A stretch of DNA of 64,000 bases from positions 124,001 to 188,000 of the forward strand of contig JAQGDQ010000119.1 of the NCBI GenBank assembly GCA_030141605.1. Reading direction: 5' to 3'. The notes below the pieces were generated by a model. That model saw nothing but the letters and a program-made list of their open reading frames with translations. It was not told the origin of the DNA and did no database searches. Made by a program: the position numbers and the translations under genes. This DNA is from Tubiluchus corallicola (Eukaryota > Priapulida > Priapulimorpha > Priapulimorphida > Tubiluchidae). Of the stretch, positions 54,001 to 64,000 are shown piece after piece (position 1 is the first letter of the stretch; every line of letters begins with the position of its first letter).

Positions 54001-57000
54001 AAATCTCAATCAAATACTTCATATCAACAATCATGTGAAAAACAAGATGGCTGATGTGCCTATAAACACTCAAAATTAAGTTACAACAGATCTTCGAATT
54101 AGTAACGTGACGTAAGTAGGGGTGAGCATCGAATGTTCGAATTTGATACGAACGAGTTTTATTAAGTTAGAATTCGATTTGAACCTAAAATTATACATTC
54201 AGACAATTCAACACTTTAGCCACATACATTCATTATCATTAAAATGTTTGAAACAGTATGCAATTAGCATGCTACAGTTTCTGTGCAAAATTTGCAGCAA
54301 CCTAATAGTGGTTTTACTGCAGAACAAAATCAAGTAGTATGCATTATCTTTGTAAGACCACTTTTTACTAAAGGTTTGAAAACTTGTTCGAAAATCTTTC
54401 AAACTCAAGTCGGATTCGAAATACCGAAATTCGGTTCGATTCGAATTCGAAAGTCGCAAATTCGATTCAAATTCGCTCTCTGGTAGAGAATGTTCGCCCC
54501 TAGACGTAAGGCACTTTTTCTGTTACCGCATTTAAGAAGGCAAGCCAAAGTATACAACAAAATACAGGACAGACTTATACGCCCGAAGAGCATTAGGATA
54601 GATGGTTAACATTGACACACAAACAAGACAGCTGCCTTTCTTCGCACAATACATGACCAAGTAGTCGAACAAAGCTGAGTAAAGCTGGGAGCAGGTTAGA
54701 AGGTCCTGTTAAGGTGGTATACATCCCGAAAAAATCCAGACACGAGTGGGATTTGAACCCAGTACCTCCAGATCAGCAGGCAAGTGCCACAATCACTCAG
54801 CCACAGCGCTGTTCCACAAAGGTGATGCTGTTTAACAATCAATTTCAGCTTACTGCCATCTAATGTAAGATACTCAACCCAAGTTATAAAGATGGTTCAA
54901 CTTTGATAGATTTTCATATCAATCACTGACATATATTTGCCAGTAACGTTTAACTACAGTAGGCACCGCTTAATAGACATACGGTGGGATGGAAATGACT
55001 GACTTAGTTACTGACTCAGTTAACCGACTGAATCTATTAGCTGATTCGGGTGCAGTATTACTGGTTTAGAACTATGAGTCATAGCTCTTTGGCTTGCTAT
55101 GCACAGAAGGCTGCAAAAGTCAGGTGTTTTCACTCTTCCTCTATTTTACAAAATTAACTCTATGTTCTAGATGCTCTGTGATATTTATTCTTGTAATCCG
55201 TGGCATAATGGCAACAGTTAACTGATTAAACGTTCTGTGAAAAGCAGTCAGAATTTCACAAGAAAACCACCAGTTAAATGACTACAAGTTTGGCTTCCAT
55301 AAATTTTTGAGCAACGAGGTTATTTGCAGCAAACCAGAAGGTGAGAGATTCGACTCTATGCTAACACATTAATACATGATAAACAAACCTGCTTACAAAC
55401 AAAACAGTATTTAATGTGATTGTTTTTGTGTATGTTACAGTGCACAGGAGCGAGGCAAAGATGACATACATATAAAGTAGTAAAAACTCTGACCACACAC
55501 AAGGGTCTCATTTTAACTACCTGCAGCAAAAATTGAGTCAATTATGCTGAGTTATTTGAGTCAATTACTGGCGGTTTTTATGTACATTTGAATAGAAGCG
55601 GCCCATACCACACGTTTTTGAGTCAATTACCAGCGCTTTTTACATACATTTGGACAGAAGTGGCCCATACAAGACATTTTTAAGACAATTAATAAACAGG
55701 TTCTATTAACCTAGAGTCTAGTGAATGGCGCCCCCTGTATACATTTTGTATTCAACAGTACCGACTGTTTTATAAAACGATAACAATGCTAATAAACAAC
55801 TACTTTTCACTGGTGACTTATGGCAGTTTTAGACATCAAAAATTTACCAAAGCGAGTAGCATAATCGGGTCGCGGGATCATTATAATCTTTTGGTAGACG
55901 GATGTCAACGACTTGAGCTCGCTGTCGAAAGGAGCATCGGTCGTTCCGAGGAGCAAGATCCTGTCTTCTGGCAAGAGTCTCTTCATTAGCTTTGGCAGGT
56001 CCTTCTTCAATCGCTTAGGATCTGTCTGCAAGAACAGTTTTACGGCTGAAAACTGGTAAATCAATCAGATTTATACTTTTTTACTTTTATTTTTGTGCTA
56101 TAGATGGCATGCTCGTTTCACTAAGAACTGCATGTTCCTGCACAGCCATTAGCTAAATCATCAAAAGTACCTCAGTTTATGTAAGTTGAATACAAACATT
56201 AATAGACACTGATACCAAGGCTTAAACAGTGCTAGTATTAACATAGCACCCATTGTGCCCTGACATGTATTGATAAAAAAGATGAAATATTATAAGGCAT
56301 TATCCATTAAAGGAATAATTCCTTATGCTAGTGCAATGTCTCTCTATAATTTCCATAAAGTTTCTGCATTGGTGTTAATATTGTACCTGTTGTGAAAAAA
56401 TAATTGTGTGCTTGCAAACCAAAACCGTCCATAGGTTGGCATACTTAAATCTATGTTACGGTGCTTCAAAGTAGAATACACCAAAAATTTGGTCAAATGC
56501 CAATTTTTTTAATGAAAACAAATGCTAAATATACTGCACTTTTATATTCTAGCATCAAATTATCAAGAAAAGGTCCAAAAAATGCTAAAAATTTAATTTT
56601 ATAACTCCTTACACACTTTCCTGTCTAGAAACTAGTACTACAATTATAAAAAACAATTTTCAAACTATTTTCAAACTCCGTTTGTAGCTCGTGGAAGCAG
56701 CCATTTTGCTTCGGGTTTTTTCTGTTGACAAAACCAGATTTTCGTCAGGAAGAGCCATCTACTGGATTTAGATGTAACTTCAATCTGCTCTTGTAAAATC
56801 CATAGCAACCCTACTTTCGTACGGTTGCTAAGTGTTTCGTAGCAACACGACAAAAAACAATGGCTAACTTTAACAGTGATTTCCTCCAGATTATGTTTTT
56901 CAGTGTGCAGCCTGCACCTCAACTTCAACGTGAATTATCTCAGCTTAGAAATAACATAGAGTAATGAACTTGATATCAAAATGTTCCTCACGAAATGGAG

Positions 57001-60000
57001 ATTCAGGATATGAGAATAACTAGAAAGGCTTAATGCCGACTTGTGGATGATTTTGCAATGCAAGCACACAATTATTAATTGTGTTTCTGACAAAAAATAT
57101 TGATTTATAGCATCTTACGCTGTCTGTCTTTGGGACTTTTTTCAAAAATGTCGTCCCCGCATTTCCAATGTAAATGACCGACGGCTGATACAGTTTACCC
57201 ACCTGCAAAAAACACAGGAAAACTGAATTCAAAACTTGAACTAACAAAGAATTGATTATTCGATAGTTCATCCAACCCAAAAAGCAACAGCGTGATGTAA
57301 TATTAAAACAAAGCGCAGGAGTTATAATTACGCTCACACACCTTTTTTTAAATACCATCTACTTTGGGAATGCAAAAAAAGTTGGTGTTCAGAAAGTCTG
57401 GCGTGTTAATGAAATGTATTAATACATATATAAACATAGGTGCACTCATGTCTGTGCAATATGTCATATACAAACATGTCTTTGCAAACATAGGTGCACT
57501 CATATCTCGGTTTGCCAGACCTTGCTTTTACAGCAAAATCCGACAAAAGTTGGACCATTAAATGTTCCGCATATTAAGGACACAGTCCATTGTTTCGCGA
57601 GCTGACCACTAGGAGCTAGTTACTGTCACTTAGTTTATATCATTACATCAGTGCAACCAAGCAGCGTGTAACAACATGTGTGTAGCTTGTAAGTCAGGAG
57701 CTACCTGTTCTAGATGTTTGTGAGACAATTAGGCAATTGATTCTACATTACAGTGAGTCTAATACACGCCGCCTACTGTATTAGCTTAGTATCGACAAAT
57801 ACGGACAATCGGCAAATTCGGACCATCGTCTCCCCACTTTTGTCCAGCCAAACAAGATAAGAGCGTACATGTTGGTTTGTACATTCTTTTGTCAAAAATT
57901 TTGATATTAATTGAGGTTGGCACTATAAAGGGGAGGGGCGTTATAACAAGGTTTGATTCCATACAAACATTGTTAGTAATGCTAGGATTCAAAACATTGA
58001 AATCTACTACAGATCTTTTATTTCAAACAGACTGAATGTCCTTTTTCATATCGCTTGATAAATATTAAGAATAACTTCACTGTATTTTTTCAGATAATAA
58101 ATGCCCATATTAGCTTTTAAACTTAGCTTTGGTCATCAACACACCATCACTACTCGGCTATTCACCCACCAAAATGAAATTGTTTTGTTGATTGATATGC
58201 ATACTTTATAGACTAGATGCATCATCATTTCTAATCCCTTTTTCCCAGGATACTTCCCGACAATGTTGGAAGCTGTAAGATCAAACATGACAGCTCCAGT
58301 TTCTGTACAAATAATGTTAGCTAACATCCTTTTTCCAACGCCCTTTGGTCCGACTAATAATAAGGACTTGACGAGTGGTGCCCTCTCATGAACACTCTGA
58401 GAACCTAAAAAACACAATGTTATTAAAGTAAAGGAAGCATATAAAGTAATACAGGTATTCGTCTTAAGACCACAACCGGTTTGGGGCCGATTGGTCATAA
58501 GACAAATTAGTCATACAGTAAATCCCCTTTTAACGACGCTGAGCATTTGACACATTTTTCCCACTTAACGATGAACCGTTTCGTTTTAATGACGATTTTT
58601 TACTTTATTTACAGCTGTTTTTATTTTATCAACAACATTTTCTAGCTAATTTGAAGCATTGAAATGGCATGTATTGCATTATTCTGTTCTAAAAAAGCAT
58701 TAGTAATCTGATTAGTGCAATTATAATGTTTTTGCTTCCTGACTGACTATGTACTAAATTCTAGCTGTTTGTATCAAGTGAAATCCGAGTTTAAACTTTA
58801 TGCCAAGGAATTTTGTCTGTAACCTGTTTGCTATAACAACCATATGCTACATGAAATTGTCTCAAGGTTGCTCCATACAGATCTTGGCTTTCACTACCTA
58901 GTGTTTCACACGCAGTGTTTAAACGGGAGGAGAAATCGCTAGCAAGTCTAGGTAGATATTGATAAGAAAGATAGGTGGTTTTAAGCAAACAGAAAAAAAT
59001 TAATCAGTAGACATATGAATAAAACTCATAAAACGGATGGTGTATATGATTTAAGCAGCATTGATTTTCGCTTCTGGAACACATCGCAATTCGGTTACAT
59101 TACTTCCTATAGAAGTTTTGGCTTTGTTTAAAGACGTTTCACTTAACGTTGCGTTTTACTGGGACATATTGACGTCGTTAAGCAAGGACTTACTGTACTT
59201 TCAATCGGTGTACAGACACATAGTAAGACATTGTGTATGTAGGTGCACTAAGTATGGCGGCATCTTCAGATGACTTTGTTTCAACAGGTAGAAATTTAAA
59301 ATTAACTTGCTTAAAAATAGAAGGAAATATGAGTTGTAGTTGACTTTGCATAATTAATTAATTAAATTGCAGTCAGATCGTGAAGTTGAACAGACGTAAG
59401 TTGCGTAGGTCATAAGTCGACAACTATCTATACTGCAGTAAACATAACACTTAAGTATAAGTGACAATAATTGATATCTTTACTAAAATTTAATATTAAA
59501 TATCCTATATAAGGAGTCCTACAGCTCAGACCTTGGTAACAACAGCCAAGTGCCGGAGGAATTTTGCTGAATAGTTGGTTCACTATGGCTACTGACTGCC
59601 TGGTTGCTGGGTTGACTGACTTGCTGAATGACTCACTGAATGATTGGGCCAACTGACTGATTAACTAGCCGACTAGCTGGTCTTACTGCTTGACTGGTGG
59701 ATTAAAATGTTGATGGATTGTTGATGTTAGCTGATCAACTGATTAACTGGTTAACTGATTACGCAGTTCAATTTTCTACTGACTGGTAGATTGGCTGGCC
59801 AGTTGATTGGTTGGCTGGTTGGTTAAGTTACTGATGTGCTGACTGCCTGACTGCCTGTATAACTGAATGACAGACTCATTAGACCAATTAACAGATTTAA
59901 TCTTTAATCTGATGATTCATCGACTGCTTGGCAAACTGAATAAGTGAGAGAGTGACTGTTTGACTAATAAGTGAACTGACTGACTGACAGATTGACTACC

Positions 60001-63000
60001 TTTGACTAACAGAAACACAACACTGAAAAAGAATGACTCACTAAAATGCTAAATACAAAGCTAAAATTTTTAGATCAGCACAGAATCAAACATGCAACAA
60101 CTAGTTAAGCATTCCCTAGGTCCAATAATTAAAGCTTAGCTTACTAGACCAAATAACCTTAACACTGTCAGAGAATATAATCTCACCGAGGGGCAAAATG
60201 CCATATTCTGCGATAACACGTCTTATGTCTCCAAGAGATGGCGTCGGTTCAATATCTGCTTGCCTCAGCGTCGTGCCCAAGTAACTATATTCGCCTTGGT
60301 AAGTCCTCATGCGCACTCGAGGGAATTGCACAATGATGCCTGCACCAACCAGCTCTTGGTACAGAGACTCTGGCGTCCTAGGAAAAAACTGAGATTAGAA
60401 AGCGAGAAGAGCAGTTGAATCCTGTGAAGACAATATACAATATAATTTGTTAAACACTAACTAAAGTCAGCAATCTTATTGCTTCTAGAAAGAGAGTGAG
60501 AGAGAGAAAGAGGGAGGGAGAGAGAGAGAGAGAGAGAGAGGTACAGAGAAAGAGAGTGGAAATGAGGGAGAGAGAGAAAGAAAAGAAAAAGGTACATAAA
60601 CACAAGCAAACCAAATAAAAGAAGAGTTTCAGCTAAGACCTGCTAATCATGTTTCAATTATCAGAGTAAATTTTGACTGTTACTGTTAGTTAGTTACCGG
60701 TCTGGCGTGAGATCTTTATCTTTCCCTTTCTTCTTGCCCTTTCCTTTTCCACCTTTCTTTCCTTTGCCTCCCTTTTTCTTTCCTTTCCTTCCTTTGCCTC
60801 TTCTCCCTTTCTTGTCTTTTTCAACGGCCTAGAAAATTTTGAATTTTAACCAAAAAACGAAATTGCGTTGTTGCTAATTTTGATACAAAAGGCAAAATCA
60901 TAAAATACACACTGCAGAAGCACACCAGTCACATTAAAGTGTTCTAAATAAAGCTTCAAATTCTTTCACTAGGTGGCAGCACAGTGGCAACCTAACAAGA
61001 AGTGCACACTTTCCTCTCTTCACCATGTAACAGCTAGCATTATTACCTCCCATTTTTGTAATAAGTTCTGTAATCCATCAATCCTATTGCGTAAAAACTT
61101 GTCAATTGCACATCAGAACTGGACAATAGTACAGTAAGTCCTCGCTTAACGAATCCCCGCGACGTTTTGTTTTAACGACGCTGAACATTTGACACCTTTT
61201 TTCACTTAATGATGCACGTTTCATTTTAACGACGATTTTTTTACTTTGCTAAAAGCCAATTTTCATTTTATCAGCAACATTTTTACTTAATTTGAAGCAC
61301 TAAAATGGCACTTATTGCATTATTTTGTTTTAAAAATGCATTAGTAACGTAAACAGTGCAATTATTACACGTTTTTGCTTCCCGACTGACTATTATACTA
61401 GCCGCCGTTTCTATCAAGCAAGATGTGTGAACAAACTTTGTGAGAAGAAATTCTACCTACAACCTGTTCCCAAAGCAACGAGACTAAATAGTAAATAATA
61501 CAGTGTTCTGGTATAATCAAATTTCCAAGGTCACGTCATTCAGCACTTGGCTTTGACTCTGCAGTGTTTATTGTTTAATGGCTACCTAGTCTTAAACCTT
61601 AATGAAAGGGAAACCTTAGTAAGAAAGATAGGCGGTTTCAAGCAACCAGAAAAATTAATTAGTAGGAACCACGAAGAAACTCATAAAACATTAAATTTAC
61701 ATGATTTAAGCAGCATTAATTTTTGCCTCTGGCACGTATCTGAATTTCACGTTAATCTCCAGGGAAGTTTTGGTTTCGTTTAATGACGTTTCGCTTAACG
61801 TCGTGTTTTGCTGGAACGCATGAGTGTCGTTAAGCGAGGACTTACTGTAGTTACATAATGACAAGTTATTATGCTAATGATGTCGTTACAGTAGCAAAGA
61901 GATACTTAGCTGGTACAGGAAATTCTAGCTGTTACAGCTTCACGTAAGCAAACGAATATCGAAAAGTTTATACAACATTATAGCTACTGGTGACCAGTTT
62001 TTTTAATACATGTCATTCGGTTCCATTCCACTCAGGGCAAGTTTTAAGCAAATTACCTCCCAGCCAAGAGGGGGCACTGTCCCTGCGCTCGAGCGGAGGA
62101 TGCTATGATGAATAATGTGTCCAGTGCAGTTTCTTGATACTGTGAAGGCAGTGAAACTATTCAGTCTGTCCTCGTCTATCAACATTTCAAGTCTTTTACT
62201 GATCGTTTGTGTGTTTCTTTTGTCATTTCAATTTATCATTGTCATATATATAACACTATATGCATCAGTTAGAGTGCCATTCGATTCTAATTTTACTAAT
62301 TTGCAAACGATTTTCAAACCCTCAACACAAATTAAAACATACATACGGTCAACAATTTCAAAAGAAACTAAATAATTTGACAATGTTATCTATAAAAAAA
62401 TGACATTACAAAAACCATTAATTTTGAAATGATTTTGAAAGAATTTCTTGAATAAACAGCCAGAAAAGTCGGCTGTAGAAGGCCTAAGCGCAAACAGTAT
62501 GTCAGTAATCATCTTGATTTGTAATAATACATTAAAACTTTCATATAGGCTTTCAGATTTTAGTACATTGTGGCTAATGGTGGTGCCTTGAGCTTTTCTA
62601 GGGTAGAGGGCCCCACTAACAATTTTCTAATTAGGCCCCGCACTTCGTAGCACCAACACTGATTCCAGCAAGTGTTTGCATAAAATAATTTTATTAAAAA
62701 CAAACAAAGGAAATTAACCCTTTGACTATGGAAGGCGACACACTGCCACCTATGTTTTTCTTGTAAGGGACAGAAGGCGGTACACTGCAGTAAGGTCAGC
62801 AGTAAGCGCAGTTACCCAGGTCTGTTTATTTCACTGCTACGGCCATGCAAAACATAGTAGAAACGTTTAACAGCCATGTGATTGGGGTTGCTTTGCAATA
62901 AGTAACGCTAACCAGCCAATCAGCATTTGAAGCCAGGTGCATTCCACAATACTGTCCTGTATGGTATGTTACCTTGCAAAATTGCTTGTTGATAGTTGAT

Positions 63001-63555
63001 GAAACGTGTTTAGTCTTTTGTTCTGCATTCTTATAAAATAATTGTGTATTATGGATTAGTAATATGGACTTTTGTGTAAATTGGCTTCTAAATATAAGTA
63101 TGTGCTTATTTGTGTGGTGAAGGGGGCATGCGTGCATGTATGAGTGCATATATGTGTGTGCGAATGTGTGTGCATGTGTATAAATAAAACTAATATGCAA
63201 TGTTAGTGTTTAGTAACAAATGGCTATTTGCTTATTTACAAGATTCTGTTTTAGAAACATACCACAAGAAGTTATTGTCAACTGTGCAAAAGGCAATGCG
63301 GCCCTGTTAAAAAGCAACTACGTAGTGACAGGGCTAAGAAATAAAATTAAACTTCAGCAATTCTTTGTCTACGTATAAAATTTATGAAGAATAAAGAAAA
63401 ACATACAATAATGAGATTCATTAGTTCTTCTCGCATCAGTTCATCCACTTGAAGTCTGATTTCTGCCTCCACTTCAATCCGCTTGTCCTGTTTAACCAAC
63501 TCTGCGTCAAACTGTTGCACAAAATTGTTGGATTCGTCTCTAGATTCCCATATAA
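51004..63555 (-). CDS. IQCA1: DRC11/IQCA1-like ciliary AAA protein, nine 3' exons (5' end outside window)
   Basis: Homologue of dynein regulatory complex subunit 11 (IQCA1), a nexin-dynein regulatory complex component of motile cilia. Reverse-strand exons: 63555-63407, 60828-60698, 60377-60187, 58404-58205, 57202-57119, 56025-55848, 53988-53867, 52556-52440 and 51120-51004. All are GT-AG and in phase, giving 428 residues before TAA. In order: charged coiled stretch ([18 protein letters not shown]), a Lys/Gly-rich linker, [36 protein letters not shown]-loop [32 protein letters not shown], the Walker B region [65 protein letters not shown], and C-terminal [11 protein letters not shown] plus a Lys/Gly tail. 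The P-loop ends Lys-Arg where Lys-Ser/Thr is usual, and the Walker B acidic pair is absent, so ATP hydrolysis looks unlikely. Confidence 0.92.
51189..51403 (-). mobile_element. hAT-like MITE, CAGGGGCG family (short form)
   Basis: A 215-bp version with ends CAGGGGCGCATCAAGAC and GGTTAATACGCCCCTG. Flanks GGCGCCAA and GGTGCCAT match at 6 of 8. It lies in the last intron of DRC11, 69 bp upstream of the last exon. Confidence 0.82.
51949..52405 (+). mobile_element. hAT-like MITE, CAGTGGCGG family, right end lost
   Basis: Begins CAGTGGCATCTCGTG and follows the family through TTTTACACAGTATTAATATTG, ending without the right terminus about 35 bp before the donor side of the DRC11 exon 52556-52440. Confidence 0.7.
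53147..53752 (+). mobile_element. TTAA-bounded MITE, family A (full length)
   Basis: A 606-bp element from TTAAAGCAAAACCGGACC to CGTTCTGTTTTCCTTTAA, with TTAA at both edges. This is the reference copy for family A. It lies in an intron of DRC11. Confidence 0.82.
54117..54502 (+). mobile_element. hAT-like MITE, TAGGGGTGAGCA family, perfect TSD
   Basis: A 386-bp element with ends TAGGGGTGAGCATCGAA and GAATGTTCGCCCCTA. The exact 8-bp duplication GACGTAAG lies at 54109-54116 and 54503-54510. It lies in a DRC11 intron. Confidence 0.93.
54739..54810 (-). repeat. tRNA-derived SINE head
   Basis: On the reverse strand TGTGGCTGAGTGATTG (A box) is followed by GGGTTCAAATCCCAC (a near-perfect B box and T arm). 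The anticodon arm is weak and no acceptor pairing is evident, as expected for a SINE head. No long tail was defined. Confidence 0.6.
54956..55740. repeat. Possible Tigger-like fragment with internal 62-bp tandem duplication
   Basis: The start CTACAGTAGGCACCGCTTAA resembles Tigger-type ends. Two diverged 62-bp units, each beginning TTGAGTCAATTAC and containing the GGCCCATAC motif, stand in tandem at about 55556-55680. No matching right terminus was found. Confidence 0.4.
56403..57076 (+). mobile_element. DNA element with about 42-bp inverted ends, copy 2
   Basis: Matches 27432-28087 almost throughout. Ends TTGTGTGCTTGCAAACC and AATGCAAGCACACAA. It lies in a DRC11 intron, about 43 bases from the donor side of the exon at 57119. 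Confidence 0.8.
57357..57955. mobile_element. Tigger/pogo-like body with a nested second pogo-like element
   Basis: The outer sequence (TTTGGGAATGCAAAAAAAGTT on the left, GGGGCGTTATAACAAGGTT on the right) corresponds to 26836-26990. It is interrupted at about 57494-57867 by an element of the 37322 type (TGCACTCATATCTCGGTTTG). Confidence 0.6.
58514..59196 (+). mobile_element. Tigger-like MITE with TA ends
   Basis: Ends TACAGTAAATCCCCTTTTAA and GTTAAGCAAGGACTTACTGTA, 683 bp. It matches 61130-61849 and the split copy at 39227. It lies in a DRC11 intron. Confidence 0.82.
59570..60010. repeat. Degenerate ACTG/ATTG tetranucleotide tract
   Basis: Irregular CTGACTGAC, TTGGTTGGC and AACTGATTA tetranucleotides for about 440 bases within a DRC11 intron. 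Confidence 0.8.
60490..60575. repeat. GA-rich microsatellite
   Basis: Interrupted GA and GAAA units in the intron between the Lys-rich exon and the next DRC11 exon. Confidence 0.85.
61130..61849 (+). mobile_element. Tigger-like MITE with TA ends (uninterrupted)
   Basis: Ends TACAGTAAGTCCTCGCTTAA and TTAAGCGAGGACTTACTGTA are almost perfect inverted repeats, 720 bp including TA at both borders. It provides the empty-site reference for the nested insertion at 39639-40036. Confidence 0.9.
62714..63337 (+). mobile_element. piggyBac-like MITE
   Basis: Begins TTAACCCTTTGACTATGG and ends CGTAGTGACAGGGCTAA, the terminal pattern (TTAACCCTTTG) familiar from piggyBac-type elements. The right half is homologous to 41145-41528. 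One border TTAA has mutated to CTAA. It lies in the first visible intron of DRC11. Confidence 0.75.
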
Positions 63556-64000
63556 CTAAAACAACAAACACATTTATTGTCAAAAGTAAACAAGACAATT
63601 CGCATTAAAAACAGACATTAAAATGTGAGTTTAATTTTAATTACGAATTTGTCTGTTGAAAACGGTTTAGCAATTAAACAGAAAAGTCCTGCTTTAAATA
63701 AATCCATTGACTTAGCAGTACAGCGACAGATTTTTTGGAGTTAAACTGTTAATCGCTTTCATAAAAGTAGCATAAAAATTTAAGTAATGCTATAGCTAAA
63801 ATTTTGCTTGCAAATATAAATGGCTTCTAGCATTTAAAATTTCGAATACAATAACTTAATAGTTTAATAGTTAGTCAACAAACACAGTCAAAAATCGTTA
63901 GAACATCCCCTTCCTTATAACATCAACTTCATTTAATGCCTGAAGTTTTGGCAAAACAAAATATCTATGCTTGCATAGACATGTATGTATTAATGCGCCT
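63556..64000. other. DRC11 intron, window edge
   Basis: AT-rich intron sequence upstream of the first visible DRC11 exon. No further exon was recognised before the window ends. Confidence 0.45.

Noticed and set aside
53699-54073. A 124-residue independent gene on the reverse strand
   Set aside because: Only 53988-53867 is coding, as a DRC11 exon with matching phase; the rest reads through introns.

Overview
This is a window of AT-rich eukaryotic nuclear DNA, almost certainly from an invertebrate metazoan. Genes are split by GT-AG introns, long simple-sequence tracts are abundant, and three conserved animal gene families are recognisable. One of them, DRC11/IQCA1, belongs to the motile cilium. 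The phylum cannot be fixed from the sequence alone.

Layout. From 1 to about 19.5 kb there is no recognisable gene, apart from a degenerate reverse-strand LINE (13.7-16.3 kb). The rest is microsatellites, short non-autonomous DNA transposons, an LTR-retroelement remnant with a tRNA-Leu-type primer-binding site (2.5-2.7 kb) and a tRNA-derived SINE head (about 7.95 kb). At 19538-20218 (+) lies the apparent last exon of a gene I do not recognise. From 24865 to 48320 (+) an HDDC2-like HD-domain phosphohydrolase gene is split by a 22.8 kb intron. Inside that intron, on the opposite strand, sit two complete tandem METTL27-like (WBSCR27-like) methyltransferase paralogues, each with five exons (34129-28590 and 41675-37095). 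A possible 37-residue single-pass membrane micropeptide lies at 44194-44081 (-). From 63555 down to 51004 (-) are nine 3' exons of DRC11/IQCA1, tail-to-tail with HDDC2; its 5' exons lie beyond the window.

Mobile DNA is the other main content. I could delimit at least three hAT-type MITE families (termini CAGGGGCG, CAGTGGCGG and TAGGGGTGAGCA), several with perfect 8-bp target duplications. There is also a set of TTAA-bounded elements with termini TTAAAGGAAAACCGGA, Tigger/pogo-like elements with TA ends, one piggyBac-like element, a roughly 42-bp-TIR family, and a 1 kb dispersed repeat ending in (GA)n. Every intron of both methyltransferase paralogues contains at least one such element, and no insertion position is shared, so the insertions came after the gene duplication. 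One element landed exactly on a splice donor and duplicated it.

The genes do not form an operon or an evident pathway. Their relation is positional: two methyltransferase genes nested in an HDDC2 intron, then convergent HDDC2 and DRC11. All exon joins were derived by hand from splice consensus, phase continuity and remembered family resemblance; no database search was run.
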